Source: Caldivirga sp. MU80 (lineage in GTDB: Archaea; Thermoproteota; Thermoprotei; Thermoproteales; Thermocladiaceae). From it: a DNA stretch of 64,000 nucleotides. Every line of letters starts with the position of its first letter. Position 1 is the first letter of the stretch. Both the position numbers and the translations under genes were made by a program. The notes beneath the pieces were generated by a model. That model worked only from the letters and a program-made list of their open reading frames with translations. It was not told where the DNA came from and searched no databases. The stretch is taken from contig NZ_LCTF01000002.1 of NCBI RefSeq assembly GCF_001663375.1, positions 40,925 through 104,924 of the forward strand, in the 5' to 3' direction. Positions 36,451 through 45,854 of this stretch are shown here, in pieces.

Positions 36451-37640
36451 AACTCCTCCATTATCCCAGCCTCCCTGGCTGCATTAACCAGGTCGTCAAT
36501 TGAGACCCAGGTTATTGAGTCAACCTCAAGGACCTTAATCAACTCCTCATCAATGTGAAAAACCCTTGTTAACAGCATCTCCGTTGGCGGCATGGTGACA
36601 CCGTAGGGGCATGACTTGGTTATCCTGGGGCTGGCTATGCCCACGTGAACCTCCTTAACCCCAGCCCTATGTCTCAACACCTGCGACACCTCCTTAATGG
36701 TTAAGCCACTTAACAGTGAGTCATCAATAAGTAGAACTCTCTTGCCCCTTAGCTCCTTAACGACAGGAGTTATCTTTAGGTGCACCGTAGCCTGCCTCAT
36801 TGTGGCCTCATCTATGAGCGCAGACCTGCGCCTCTCTATGTTCATTAAAGCCAGTTCCACGGGTTTACCTAACGCCTCACCGACCTTCAATGCGTAGAGG
36901 ATACCCGTATCTGGTACACCAATGACTATGTCCACATCCCTTGCGGTTTTACCCCTTAACCTAGTGGCTAGTCTCCGGGCTAGGGCTTTCCTAAATGCAT
37001 AAACGGAGTATCCATTAACCTCAGAGTCAGCCCTGCTTAGGTAGATTAATTCAAGGGGGCATAACCTAGGGTTCTCCACATGGTTAACAACCCTTGTTTC
37101 CCTAACCACGTACCTGGAGATGTCTATTACCGAGCCGGGTCTTATGAAGGTCCTGACTGCACCACCCACTGCATTTATGGCCGCCGTCTCATTGGAGATG
37201 TAGGCTAGGTCGAAGCCATAGGCACCTAAAGCCAGGGTCCTACGCCCATCAACAGATCTATAACCCACCAGGCGACCGTTGCTTGTTAAGGCCAGTAATG
37301 TCAAGCTCTTTTCAATTGCTCTACCGTTAAGGACTATATCACATACCTCACCTTCACTGATCCCCTGCCCCTCGTAGCAGTAAGCCACATCCACATCACC
37401 GCACTTAACGACCCTAAATAGTGAGTCATCAGTAGTGGAGCAAGCTATGCCGGCCCATCCATTAACATCAATATCGCCTACCTCGTCGAGTTTCTTCGCC
37501 GCTAGCCCACTATTGGTTAAGACGGAAACCCAGTGGGTTTCACCCCTATGTCTCAGCGCCAGTAACCCATACTTAAGCACCTTACCCACATCCCAGCCAT
37601 CATGGAATGATAAAACCCCCAGGAACCCAGCCGTACCCAT
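36426..37640 (-). CDS. PurF paralogue lacking the glutaminase nucleophile
   Basis: The 404-residue protein is an amidophosphoribosyltransferase homologue. It starts MGTAGFLGVLSF, so the N-terminal Cys2 of the Ntn glutaminase is missing (Gly instead). LLALRHRGETHW near 27 is still recognisable. The phosphoribosyltransferase part is kept: VIGVPDTGILYALKVGEALG near 247, MRQATVHLKITPVV, and the PRPP loop VLLIDDSLLSGLT near 320. It lies six bases after purF and may form a hetero-oligomer with it or use free ammonia. The frame is intact. Confidence 0.85.
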   Translation of the reverse strand: MGTAGFLGVLSFHDGWDVGKVLKYGLLALRHRGETHWVSVLTNSGLAAKKLDEVGDIDVNGWAGIACSTTDDSLFRVVKCGDVDVAYCYEGQGISEGEVCDIVLNGRAIEKSLTLLALTSNGRLVGYRSVDGRRTLALGAYGFDLAYISNETAAINAVGGAVRTFIRPGSVIDISRYVVRETRVVNHVENPRLCPLELIYLSRADSEVNGYSVYAFRKALARRLATRLRGKTARDVDIVIGVPDTGILYALKVGEALGKPVELALMNIERRRSALIDEATMRQATVHLKITPVVKELRGKRVLLIDDSLLSGLTIKEVSQVLRHRAGVKEVHVGIASPRITKSCPYGVTMPPTEMLLTRVFHIDEELIKVLEVDSITWVSIDDLVNAAREAGIMEELCLECFLR

Positions 37641-37646
37641 AGTGCA

Positions 37647-38957
37647 TCACCTGGTGAAATCCCCCTCAACCTCATCGATGTTGATGTTGAATGGGTAATT
37701 GCCCGTGAAACATGCGGTGCAGACCTCATCAACGCCTATGGACCATAACAATTCATCCACGGTGAGGTAGATAAGTGAATCCGAACCAAGGGCCTTCCTA
37801 ACATCCTCAATGGCCTTACCATGGGCTATTAACTCACGCCGTGTGGGGAAGTCCATACCCATGAAGCACGGGTACCTTATTGGTGGTGAAGAAATCCTCA
37901 CATGAATGGCCCGTGCACCATAACCCCTTAACTTAGGTATCAGTAGCCTTAGGGTATCACCCCTTATTATTGAATCGTCAACGACGACGAGAGACTTCCC
38001 CCTAATCCCCTCCTTAATGACCCCGTAAAGCTCCTGGTTTCTCTCCATGGGCGGCTTGATGAAGTTCCTACCAAGGAACCTATTCTTCACTATTAAATCC
38101 TCCATGGGCTTACCCAATGCCCTTGCGTAGCTCTGGGCTGCTACCCTAGCTGATTCGGGTATTGAGGTCACTGTATCAATATCCTTAATTGGCTCCTTCC
38201 TAGCCAGCGATAACCCAAGTCTCTGTCTGACGCTGTACACGCTTATTCCGTTAAAGTAAGAGTCGGGTCTCATGAAGTAGATGTACTCAAGGGCGCAATA
38301 GGCCCTTTTAACACCCCTGGTTCCATCCCCATAAACCTCAGCATTACCCCTGGGGTTAATCACCACGGCTCTTCCAGGCTCCAATTCACGCCATCTCATG
38401 CCTAACACCTCAAGGGCGCTAGTCTCTGAGGCCGCGGCAATGCCATCGTCGTTGAAGCCAATGCTCAATGGCCTTATCCCCCAGGGATCCCTAATTAGCA
38501 GTAGCTGCTCCTTCCATGCAGCGATTATTGCATAACCCCCCTTAACTGTCGTGAACAGTCTCCTAACCGCCCCATCAATGTCGTGCCTCATTAACAGGTG
38601 CCTTAGGTACATTGCCAAGACCCAAGCATCGTAATGATCATTGGTAACCTCCAGACCCCAGCCCCTCATTATCTTGACCAGTTCCTTGTAGTTGGCTATG
38701 GTACCATTAAAGACCATTGCCATGTCGCCTAGTACTATAGGCTGGAGCTCCATACCATAAGGTCCGCTTGTCGAGTACCTGGCATGGCCTAGGCATAACG
38801 TAGATGCCAGGTTGCCCGTATTACCAAGTTTCATTAAAACACCGTTAACATTACAGGCATACGACACACCCTCCTGGCCCCTATGCATGTGCCAGGGTGC
38901 CATCTTAGCCACGTAACCTGGGGCTTTGGAACCCGAGAAGGCCCATATACCGCACAT
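37647..38957 (-). CDS. purF: amidophosphoribosyltransferase PurF
   Basis: PurF makes phosphoribosylamine, the first purine step. The correct start is the ATG at 38957, giving MCGIWAFSGS with Cys2 as nucleophile; the frame is open 15 bases further. This start shares TAATG with the purL stop. Also seen are HMHRGQEGVSYA near 28, ARYSTSGPYG near 67, TSIPESARVAAQSYARALG near 273, and the PRPP loop VVVDDSIIRGDT near 340. About 436 residues. Confidence 0.94.
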   Translation of the reverse strand: MCGIWAFSGSKAPGYVAKMAPWHMHRGQEGVSYACNVNGVLMKLGNTGNLASTLCLGHARYSTSGPYGMELQPIVLGDMAMVFNGTIANYKELVKIMRGWGLEVTNDHYDAWVLAMYLRHLLMRHDIDGAVRRLFTTVKGGYAIIAAWKEQLLLIRDPWGIRPLSIGFNDDGIAAASETSALEVLGMRWRELEPGRAVVINPRGNAEVYGDGTRGVKRAYCALEYIYFMRPDSYFNGISVYSVRQRLGLSLARKEPIKDIDTVTSIPESARVAAQSYARALGKPMEDLIVKNRFLGRNFIKPPMERNQELYGVIKEGIRGKSLVVVDDSIIRGDTLRLLIPKLRGYGARAIHVRISSPPIRYPCFMGMDFPTRRELIAHGKAIEDVRKALGSDSLIYLTVDELLWSIGVDEVCTACFTGNYPFNINIDEVEGDFTR

Positions 38958-41173
38958 TAAAATACACCCCATAGTGATGAGTAATACCCCATTACTTCGC
39001 TCACCCTCAACGAGGCTAGTTCATCACCCATCCACAGAAACCTGGCTGAATCACCCCCGGAGACGCCTATTACAGCGTGGGGTACACCCACCTCCCTAAG
39101 GATACTCATTACCTCGCTGGCGTGGTGGGTTTCGATCACATACCTTGCATTGGTTTCTGAGAAGGCCACCGCCACAGGGTCCATGGTGCCGTTGGTAGGG
39201 GTCTTCGATAAGTCGACGTTAAAACCTACGCCACCGGTGGCTGACATCTTTAACAGTGTTGTTGCCAATCCCCCCAGTCCAATGTCCATGCAGGAGTTCA
39301 CGAGTCCCCGCTCAATTAACCTAAGTACAACCTCAGCGTTACGCAGTTCCTCCTCCGGTTTGGGCCTTGGTGGTAAACCCCTAACCATCCCATGAACCCT
39401 ATGCAGGTACTCGGAACCGCCAAGCTCATTATCTGTTAATCCAATCACTATAAGTGATCCATTACCCTTAAGCCCACCGCTGATGCTCCTATCTATGTCA
39501 TCCAATACGCCAAGCATGGCCACGGCGACCACGGGCTTTATCACAGTGTTTGCCGTTGAGTCCTCATTGTAGAAGCTCACCTTACCGCCAACTATGGGTA
39601 CCCCCAACGACTTAGCTATCCATGAAAGGCCCTTAACCGACATGACGAAGTACCAGTACCTATCAGGTAATTCAGGATTCCCCACGTTTATCGAGTCCAC
39701 GGCTGCTATGGGCCTGCCGCCGACGGCAACCACATTCCTATACGCCTTAGCCAGCGAATTAGCCGCCCCAATATATGGGTCTAGGAATGAATACCTGGGG
39801 TTTGCATCAGCCTTTATGGCAAGGCCCAACTTCCCGTTGTCACCATCCTCCTCAAGGACCCTTAAAACGGCTGCCCCAGCTTGCCCTGGCTTAATTACGG
39901 TCCTAACCCCAACCTCATGGTCATACAGCGTGTAAATGGGTTCCTTAGAGGCTACATTGGGGCTAGACAGCACCTTAATCAAGGCATCCCTAAACGGTAT
40001 TGGCGTTAACTGAGGTAGCTCCCAAAGGCCCCTGAGCCAGGCTGGTTCTGAGAGTTCATGGTTAGCCTCCGGGGCGCCTGTGATTAACTTAACCGGCAGG
40101 TCAGCTACCAGCTCACCCCTGTAATACACCTCGAACCTTCCACCTTCGGTTAACTCACCTATTACGTCGTAATCTACACCATAGCTGCCTAGCAGCGACT
40201 CCACTTCACGTAATCGCCCTGGGTCCACCACCACTACCATCCTCTCCTGGGACTCGGAGACGAGTATCTCCCCTGGGCTTAACTCATCCCTAAGCCTAAT
40301 CCTGTCTAGGTAAACCCTAATGCCTAGGTTAAATTGTGAAGCCAACTCACTCAACGCCGTTGCTAAGCCTCCACCGCCCACGTCCTTAATGGCCTTGATA
40401 AGTCTCCTTTGGGCTAGTTCTGTGATTACGTCTATTAGTAGCTTCTCAAGTAGTGGATTACCAACCTGCACGGCTGACATTTCATCACTCCCACCTAACG
40501 CCTTTGAGGCGAAGGAGCTTCCAAGCATACCATCCTTACCCGTATCATTACCAATTACCATAACCACATCGCCTGGGTCTGCCTTACCCCACACAACTTG
40601 CCCCTCAACTCCAACGCCAAGGCATGTGATGAGTACTATTGGGTTCCTGGCGAATGACTCATCGAACCACACCTCACCCCCAACGACGGGAACCCCAATC
40701 CTATTTCCATAGTCGGATATACCCTTGACCACACCCCTGGCTATCCAAAGTGAGTAGCTATCGCCTGGGTCACCGAAATGTAGGTTATTAAGTAGTGCAA
40801 TGGGCCTTAAACCCGTGGTTAAGATATCCCTAACAATACCACCAACACCCGTGGCCGCCCCATCATATGGGTCTATGGCTGATGGGTGATTATGGCTCTC
40901 TATCTTAAACGAGATGAAGACTTTACCAACCTTAATTAGGGGTGCGTCTAGGCCAGGCCCCCTAACAACATGAATGGACTCTGAGGGTAGCTCCCTCAGC
41001 CACCTTCTGCTACTCTTGTATGAGCAGTGTTCACTCCACTCGGCCTCGAATATGAGCAGTTCCACTTCATTCGGCTCCCTGCCTAGGGATTCCCTAATCG
41101 CCTTGATTTCATGGCTCTTAAGCGTCGTGTTAACCGTATGTTTAATTGATTGATTTAATTGACTACTTTCCAC
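38957..41173 (-). CDS. purL: FGAM synthase large subunit PurL
   Basis: PurL converts FGAR to FGAM with ammonia from PurQ. The 738 residues fit the short archaeal-type PurL. They include EAEWSEHCSYKSSR near 43, FKIESHNHPSAIDPYDGAATGVGGIVRD near 98 (shown in part: the catalytic His is in SHNHPS), DVGGGGLATALSE near 262, and a repeated half with DIGLGGLATTLLKM near 622. First gene of its operon, divergent from purE. Confidence 0.95.
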   Translation of the reverse strand: MESSQLNQSIKHTVNTTLKSHEIKAIRESLGREPNEVELLIFEAEWSEHCSYKSSRRWLRELPSESIHVVRGPGLDAPLIKVGKVFISFKIESHNHPSAIDPYDGAATGVGGIVRDILTTGLRPIALLNNLHFGDPGDSYSLWIARGVVKGISDYGNRIGVPVVGGEVWFDESFARNPIVLITCLGVGVEGQVVWGKADPGDVVMVIGNDTGKDGMLGSSFASKALGGSDEMSAVQVGNPLLEKLLIDVITELAQRRLIKAIKDVGGGGLATALSELASQFNLGIRVYLDRIRLRDELSPGEILVSESQERMVVVVDPGRLREVESLLGSYGVDYDVIGELTEGGRFEVYYRGELVADLPVKLITGAPEANHELSEPAWLRGLWELPQLTPIPFRDALIKVLSSPNVASKEPIYTLYDHEVGVRTVIKPGQAGAAVLRVLEEDGDNGKLGLAIKADANPRYSFLDPYIGAANSLAKAYRNVVAVGGRPIAAVDSINVGNPELPDRYWYFVMSVKGLSWIAKSLGVPIVGGKVSFYNEDSTANTVIKPVVAVAMLGVLDDIDRSISGGLKGNGSLIVIGLTDNELGGSEYLHRVHGMVRGLPPRPKPEEELRNAEVVLRLIERGLVNSCMDIGLGGLATTLLKMSATGGVGFNVDLSKTPTNGTMDPVAVAFSETNARYVIETHHASEVMSILREVGVPHAVIGVSGGDSARFLWMGDELASLRVSEVMGYYSSLWGVF

Positions 41174-41224
41174 AAAGGGATTATGAGCGCAACTTTTTAA
41201 AGCTTTTCTTTAAATGGGAAAATA

Positions 41225-41716
41225 ATGAGTCAGGTAAAACCATTAGTCGGGGTAATAATGGGCAGTAAAAGCGACTGGGACGTGATGAAGGAGACCGTGG
41301 ATGAGTTGAGGAGGCTTAACATACCCTACGAGGTTAGGGTTGTCTCAGCACATAGAACACCAGAGCTCATGTTTGAGTACGCTAGGACGGCTGCAGATAG
41401 GGGCCTTGAGGTCATAATAGCGGGTGCTGGTGGTGCTGCTCACCTACCTGGAATGACATCATCACTAACCCCATTACCCGTAGTGGGTATTCCCATAATG
41501 TCTAGGCAGTTGAACGGTATCGATTCCCTCCTATCCATTGTCCAAATGCCGTATGGAATCCCCGTGGCCACGGTAGCCATAAATGGGGCTAGGAATGCTG
41601 CATTATTAGCCGCCAGGATACTGGGTATTAAGTACCCTGAGTTTAGGCAAAGGGTTATCGAATTCATGAATACCATGAGAGATGAGGTGTTAAGGACGGT
41701 GTTGGGGGATGCCTAA
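41225..41716 (+). CDS. purE: N5-CAIR mutase PurE
   Basis: PurE rearranges N5-CAIR to CAIR. The 163 residues contain [16 protein letters not shown] near 9, [15 protein letters not shown] near 40, and [20 protein letters not shown] near 71, the class I signatures. It is the first gene of the purE-purK operon, which diverges from purL across about 50 bases with TATA-like CTTTTTAAAG. Confidence 0.95.
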   Translation: MSQVKPLVGVIMGSKSDWDVMKETVDELRRLNIPYEVRVVSAHRTPELMFEYARTAADRGLEVIIAGAGGAAHLPGMTSSLTPLPVVGIPIMSRQLNGIDSLLSIVQMPYGIPVATVAINGARNAALLAARILGIKYPEFRQRVIEFMNTMRDEVLRTVLGDA

Positions 41717-42845
41717 CAGGGTGCTGGGTATCCTAGGTGGTGGACAGTTAGGCCTCATGATGATCATCGAGGGTAGGGCACTAGGTATCAGGTTTTATGT
41801 CTATGATGAACATGGGAATGCGCCAGCACTTCAAGTTGCTGATAGAGCGTTTGTGGGTGATGATTGGCGGGAATTGGTGCTAAGTAGTGATGTAGTCACG
41901 TTTGAGTTCGAGCACGTGAACCCAAAGGCCCTTGCTAATGCGCATGAACTCGGCAAACTAAGGCCAAGCATAACCTCGGTCATGGTTAAACAAGATAAGA
42001 TAAAGGAGAGAGAGTTCCTAAGGGAAATTGGGTTACCGACACCCAAGTTCAAGATTGTTGAATCAAGGGATGAACTGAAGTCAATCGTGAAGCGGTTAGG
42101 TAAGTGCGTGGTTAAGGCCCCCTACGGCGCCTATGATGGAAAGGGGCAGTACTACATTAACAACCCCAGTGAGTTAAGTGAGGTCCCCAATAAATACCCA
42201 CTGCTGGTGGATGAGTTTGTGAGGTTTAGTAGGGAAATATCCGTGATACTAGTTAGGTCAGCCAGCGGTGAAACCAAGTTTTACCCTGTTATTGAGAACT
42301 ACAACCATGAGGGAATTTTAATATACAGCATAGTACCTGCTCAAATACCCGATGAAGTGGGGGCTAGGGCATTAAGCCTGGCTAAGCAGTTGGCTGAGGC
42401 ATTAAACTACGTGGGGGTACTGGCGGTTGAGTTCTTCGTAACTAGCGATGGTGATGTGTTGATAAATGAATTTGCACCCAGAGTTCACAATACGGGCCAC
42501 TGGACACTGCTTGGGTCCATCACGAGCCAGTTTGAAAACCACGTGAGGGCCATACTAGATTATCCGCTTGGTGATACGGAGTTACTGAGACCCTCGGCCA
42601 TTGTTAACATACTCGGTAAACCGTGGGATGAGGACATGGTGAATAAGATACTGTCAATACCGGGCACTAAGATTTGGTGGTACAATAAGGCTGAGGTGAG
42701 GCCCAGGAGAAAGATGGGGCACGTTAACATAATAGCCAACTCAATAGGCGAGGTAAGGAAGAGGGTCTTTGAGGTAATGAACATAATATACGGTGAAGAG
42801 ACCGAGAAAATACTAAAATCACCATGGCCCAAGCCAGACATGTAA
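41709..42845 (+). CDS. purK: N5-CAIR synthetase PurK
   Basis: PurK carboxylates AIR with ATP and bicarbonate. The 378 residues are an ATP-grasp protein: [16 protein letters not shown] near 7, TFEFEHVN near 61, [14 protein letters not shown] near 137, and [13 protein letters not shown] near 257. The start overlaps the end of purE by eight bases. Confidence 0.94.
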   Translation: MPNRVLGILGGGQLGLMMIIEGRALGIRFYVYDEHGNAPALQVADRAFVGDDWRELVLSSDVVTFEFEHVNPKALANAHELGKLRPSITSVMVKQDKIKEREFLREIGLPTPKFKIVESRDELKSIVKRLGKCVVKAPYGAYDGKGQYYINNPSELSEVPNKYPLLVDEFVRFSREISVILVRSASGETKFYPVIENYNHEGILIYSIVPAQIPDEVGARALSLAKQLAEALNYVGVLAVEFFVTSDGDVLINEFAPRVHNTGHWTLLGSITSQFENHVRAILDYPLGDTELLRPSAIVNILGKPWDEDMVNKILSIPGTKIWWYNKAEVRPRRKMGHVNIIANSIGEVRKRVFEVMNIIYGEETEKILKSPWPKPDM

Positions 42846-42902
42846 AATAGCCATGCCTCACTGCGAAATACTTAATTATAGGGCATCTAATCAGCCTCGG
42901 TT

Positions 42903-43991
42903 ATGGAATACACCATCCACCTAGGGGATTTTGAGCCCTTCATTAATGCCATCAAACAGGGCTTCATCTTTACCCTAACAATAGGCACAACTGACGTAAG
43001 CCTAATCCCTGGCATCACAATAGCCGGAGCAAAACCCGAACTAACGCATTTTACGCCCGCCGCAGACGCCGAGTACCTACTGCTCGGTAAGTGTAGAGTG
43101 ATCAATACCGTACCAATGACCCCTGACGGTAAGCCCACGCCGGCGCTCATTACGAGAGCCGCGCTTAGGCTCATCAATGCGGGCGTGCTCGTTGTTAATG
43201 CCGGCTCACGCGTCAAGCCGTTGATACCGCATGTGGATTTACAGGGTGAACCGGGTCTCGACATAATTAAAAGCGATGCCCTTAGGAGGAATGTTGTTGA
43301 GAGAATGGTTGATAATGGATTGGTGCTTGGTGAGAACCTAGGTAGGTCATTTAGGGTCCTAATCATTGGTGAGTCCATCCCCGCTGGCACAACAACTGCT
43401 ATGGCGTTCCTAGTAGCTATGGGTTATGATGCTTGGCACAAAATGTCGAGCGCCTCACCGACTAATCCTAGGGAGTTGAAAATAAGCGTTGTAAAGAGGG
43501 CGCTGGAGAGGGCGGGTGTTTCAAAGGCCCTTGACGACCCAATTCTCGCGGTCTCGAAGGTTGGCGATCCCGTGATACCTGCCATGGCCTCAATAGCCAT
43601 TGGGGCAGCTAGGGCTGAGTCCCACGTAATACTGGCTGGGGGTACGCAGATGGGCGCCGTACTAGCCTTCATAAAGGCCTTCGATAAATCCGCGCTGTCG
43701 AGGCTCGCCATAGCCACAACCAGGTGGTTAATTAATGATAAATCGGCGGATTTGGTAGGGCTCGTTAAGGAGATTCACCCAATACCCGTGGTATCCTCAA
43801 ACCTAAATTTTGACGATATGCCCTATGAGGGCTTAAGGGCGTTTGAGGAGGGCTTCGTTAAGGAAGGGGTCGGCGCAGGCGGCTCGTTGGTGGCTGCATC
43901 AATAATGGGCTTTGACCTGGGCAGGGTCAAGATGGCGATATTGAGGGACTACGAGGAATTACTGAAAACGCTTAGGGTGCAGGGCATGTGA
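42903..43991 (+). CDS. CobT-like nicotinate-nucleotide phosphoribosyltransferase homologue (UPF0284)
   Basis: The 362-residue protein matches the archaeal CobT-like family. It shows TIGTTDVSLIPGITIAGAKP near 28, FTPAADAEYLL near 57, GESIPAGTTTAMAFLVAMGY near 157, and ILAGGTQMGAVLAFIKA near 240. In bacteria CobT activates the lower ligand of cobalamin. Here the substrate is uncertain. No other cobalamin genes are near, though a role for cobalamin would fit with cobalt or nickel import. Confidence 0.8.
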   Translation: MEYTIHLGDFEPFINAIKQGFIFTLTIGTTDVSLIPGITIAGAKPELTHFTPAADAEYLLLGKCRVINTVPMTPDGKPTPALITRAALRLINAGVLVVNAGSRVKPLIPHVDLQGEPGLDIIKSDALRRNVVERMVDNGLVLGENLGRSFRVLIIGESIPAGTTTAMAFLVAMGYDAWHKMSSASPTNPRELKISVVKRALERAGVSKALDDPILAVSKVGDPVIPAMASIAIGAARAESHVILAGGTQMGAVLAFIKAFDKSALSRLAIATTRWLINDKSADLVGLVKEIHPIPVVSSNLNFDDMPYEGLRAFEEGFVKEGVGAGGSLVAASIMGFDLGRVKMAILRDYEELLKTLRVQGM

Positions 43992-44004
43992 AACCTAATA
44001 AATT

Positions 44005-44016
44005 CGCCGCATGGCG
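44005..44016 (+). promoter_or_regulatory. dyad before first nucleotidyltransferase remnant
   Basis: CGCC-GCAT-GGCG lies between a TATA-like CTAATAAATT and the GTG at 44024. The same arrangement with other palindromes precedes neighbouring genes at 44393, 45782 and 45855. Confidence 0.4.
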
Positions 44017-44023
44017 GTAAAGC

Positions 44024-44304
44024 GTGGTTATTGACCTAGCCGAAGTAGCGAAGACACGTGGATGCAATGAGTATTGCCTGAATATAGCTAGTAGGCTTAG
44101 GGCACTCATTCTACGTAAGTACCAGGATAAATTCAGGCTCGTAATGCTCTTCGGTTCCCTAGTTCGCGGTAGGTTTACGCAATTGAGCGATATCGATATT
44201 GCGTTGAAGTGGGGAATCCCGAGAACCTAGTTGATGTATTACCACCATTCATAATCGATGCGGCGCTGGAGTTGGGTGTTGTTGAGGATAAAGAAACTCC
44301 CTAA
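44024..44304 (+). pseudogene. MNT-like nucleotidyltransferase, frameshifted
   Basis: The GTG frame reads VIDLAEVAKTRGCNEYCLNI, then LFGSLVRGRFTQLSDIDIAL, the G-S-x-R/D-x-D core of minimal nucleotidyltransferases. It then runs into a stop at 44230. The next frame continues ENLVDVLPPFIIDAALELGV to a stop at 44304. One shift near 44215 explains the split. Such proteins are often antitoxins paired with HEPN toxins; none is seen next to it. A stem ACTCCC-TAAA-GGGAGT follows the end at 44296-44311. Confidence 0.65.
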
Positions 44305-44370
44305 AGGGAGTAGAAGGTGTTTTTCATAAATTCCCCGTAGCTTTGTGGTAAATAAAAAGCAACCCTTAAT

Positions 44371-44387
44371 AATGCATTTCATGCATT
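44371..44387 (+). promoter_or_regulatory. palindrome before second nucleotidyltransferase remnant
   Basis: AATGCAT-TTC-ATGCATT lies immediately after CTTAATA and six bases before the GTG at 44393. The context TAAAGCGTGG after it is the same as at the first copy, while the palindrome differs. Confidence 0.45.
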
Positions 44388-44392
44388 AAAGC

Positions 44393-44680
44393 GTGGATTT
44401 TGACCTGGTTAGCATCGCTAAATCACGTGGATACTATGAGGACTGCCTAGGCGTAGCTGGTAGTCTTGCCCTTATTCTTGGGGGTATCACGGCTCAGTGC
44501 CCGTGGGGGGCTAGGTCTGGACTCACTGCCATCCCAGGTGCCTTACCTTCGGCAGTGGGCTAGTAACGAGGGCGAGGAGACTGTTTATAGATGGTTCCCT
44601 ATAACTATCAGATGTGTTGAGGATAGCCGTTAGGCTTTATGAATTTTCACTAAGTAGGGGTATTGATTTTAAAAGTTGAA
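44393..44680 (+). pseudogene. second, more decayed nucleotidyltransferase copy
   Basis: The GTG frame gives VDFDLVSIAKSRGYYEDCLG, then VAGSLALILGGI. This is clearly duplicated from the gene at 44024 (VIDLAEVAKTRGCNEYCLNI). The core motif region is disrupted, and a tail LSDVLRIAVRLYEFSLSRGI can be read near 44610-44670 after a stop. No function is expected. Confidence 0.55.
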
Positions 44681-44693
44681 ATGCACGGTTGCT

Positions 44694-45782
44694 TCACAAT
44701 TGCCCTGCGGCTAACCTATAAACTGGGTCACTTATGGCGTATTCGCCACCTTTCTCCTCGATTACACCAAGTCTGATTAATGTGCCTAGTAGTTGCGACA
44801 CAGTGGCTGGGTTTATGCTTCTCCCCTCGTGATCCTCAAGCCTGTGCCTAATAACCCTCCACGGCGCTGGTCCCTGGGCTAGGGTCCTCAGGATGATGAT
44901 GTACCTACTGCTCCTCAACGCAGATATGAGGCTTCTCAACTCCTCAAGGGCTAGTGATGAGGCTGCCCTCAGTATTTCATCGAAGTCCCTCATGTTGTTC
45001 ACGGAGTATGAGTAGCCGAAGTAGGTTAACCAACCTATTATGCCATCAAAGGCGTCCACAGCCCTCCTCATTAAATCCCTGGGGCAGTTAACCCTAACCT
45101 CACTAAACCCCCTCTCAAGGAAGTCCAGAGCTTCATCTGGGCTAAGCCTCCTAGTCCTCACCTCCAGGTAAGCCCTACCAAATAAGGGTGACCTTGGGTT
45201 GTTTAAGCCCAGGAAGTCATACATTAAGCCGAATTGTGAACCAGAGACCAGGAGCTTTACGTTAGGCAGGTTATCGTATATGTAAGCGAATAACCTATCA
45301 AACCTAAGCCAATTCACCCTCCTCAACTCCTGAGCCTCATCAAAGGCCACTATGACTGGCTCACCGATTTCATTAAGCCTAACGAATAAGTCACTGATGC
45401 TTAGTTTCCCCTTACCCCTGAACCTAACCCTAATGCCGGGTGGGTTTAGGGAAACCTCAATACCATTAAGCCCCTTAAGGGCATCACGCACCTTACCGAG
45501 CATGGAAGTCCTCTTAAGTATAAAGTCGTTTAGGGATTTCGCAATTAAGTTCACTAAGTCACCGTAATTGGCATAGATGCTTAACCTAACGTCAATGTAA
45601 AGGTAATTGATGCCTGACTCATTAAGGGCAACCCTCATTAACGAGGTCTTCCCGGTCCTCCTTAGGCCAGTTACAGCAATTAACCTACCACTACCCCTTA
45701 AGGCATTGGTTAGGTTCGCTAGTTCATAGTTGAAGTTGAATAAATCCTCCCTCCTTGACTTAGGCTCTAAGCTAAATAACAT
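44694..45782 (-). CDS. archaeal AAA/STAND-type ATPase
   Basis: The 362-residue protein belongs to the archaeal ATPase family with a C-terminal winged helix. Walker A is VTGLRRTGKTSLMR near residue 38, Walker B is PVIVAFDEAQELR near 139, and sensor LLVSGSQFGLM near 176. The C-terminal part with HRLEDHEGRSINPATVSQLL resembles a DNA-binding winged helix. The ATG lies directly against a palindrome, suggesting self-regulation. Cellular role unknown; related genes are frequent in mobile or defence-like regions. Confidence 0.82.
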   Translation of the reverse strand: MLFSLEPKSRREDLFNFNYELANLTNALRGSGRLIAVTGLRRTGKTSLMRVALNESGINYLYIDVRLSIYANYGDLVNLIAKSLNDFILKRTSMLGKVRDALKGLNGIEVSLNPPGIRVRFRGKGKLSISDLFVRLNEIGEPVIVAFDEAQELRRVNWLRFDRLFAYIYDNLPNVKLLVSGSQFGLMYDFLGLNNPRSPLFGRAYLEVRTRRLSPDEALDFLERGFSEVRVNCPRDLMRRAVDAFDGIIGWLTYFGYSYSVNNMRDFDEILRAASSLALEELRSLISALRSSRYIIILRTLAQGPAPWRVIRHRLEDHEGRSINPATVSQLLGTLIRLGVIEEKGGEYAISDPVYRLAAGQL

Positions 45783-45814
45783 TTAGGGTACCCAAAATAA
45801 TTAGGGTACCCTAA
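45783..45814. promoter_or_regulatory. tandem palindromes at the ATPase start
   Basis: TTAGGGTACCCTAA is a perfect 14-bp palindrome at 45801-45814. A near copy with one mismatch lies at 45783-45796, 18 bases away, touching the ATG of the minus-strand ATPase. The AT-rich stretch between them (read AATTATTTT on the gene strand) can serve as its TATA box. Confidence 0.6.
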
Positions 45815-45831
45815 ATGCTAATAAACCTTTG

Positions 45832-45844
45832 CGCCTCCTAGGCG
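45832..45844 (+). promoter_or_regulatory. dyad before nucleotidyltransferase-like gene
   Basis: CGCCT-CCT-AGGCG lies between TATA-like CTAATAAACC and the ATG at 45855. Confidence 0.4.
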
Positions 45845-45854
45845 GTTAAACAGT

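Noticed and set aside
44296..44311. Stem ACTCCC-TAAA-GGGAGT as an intrinsic terminator
   Set aside because: Archaeal termination relies mainly on T-runs; the stem is short and the T-run lies several bases away, so it is mentioned only under the gene.
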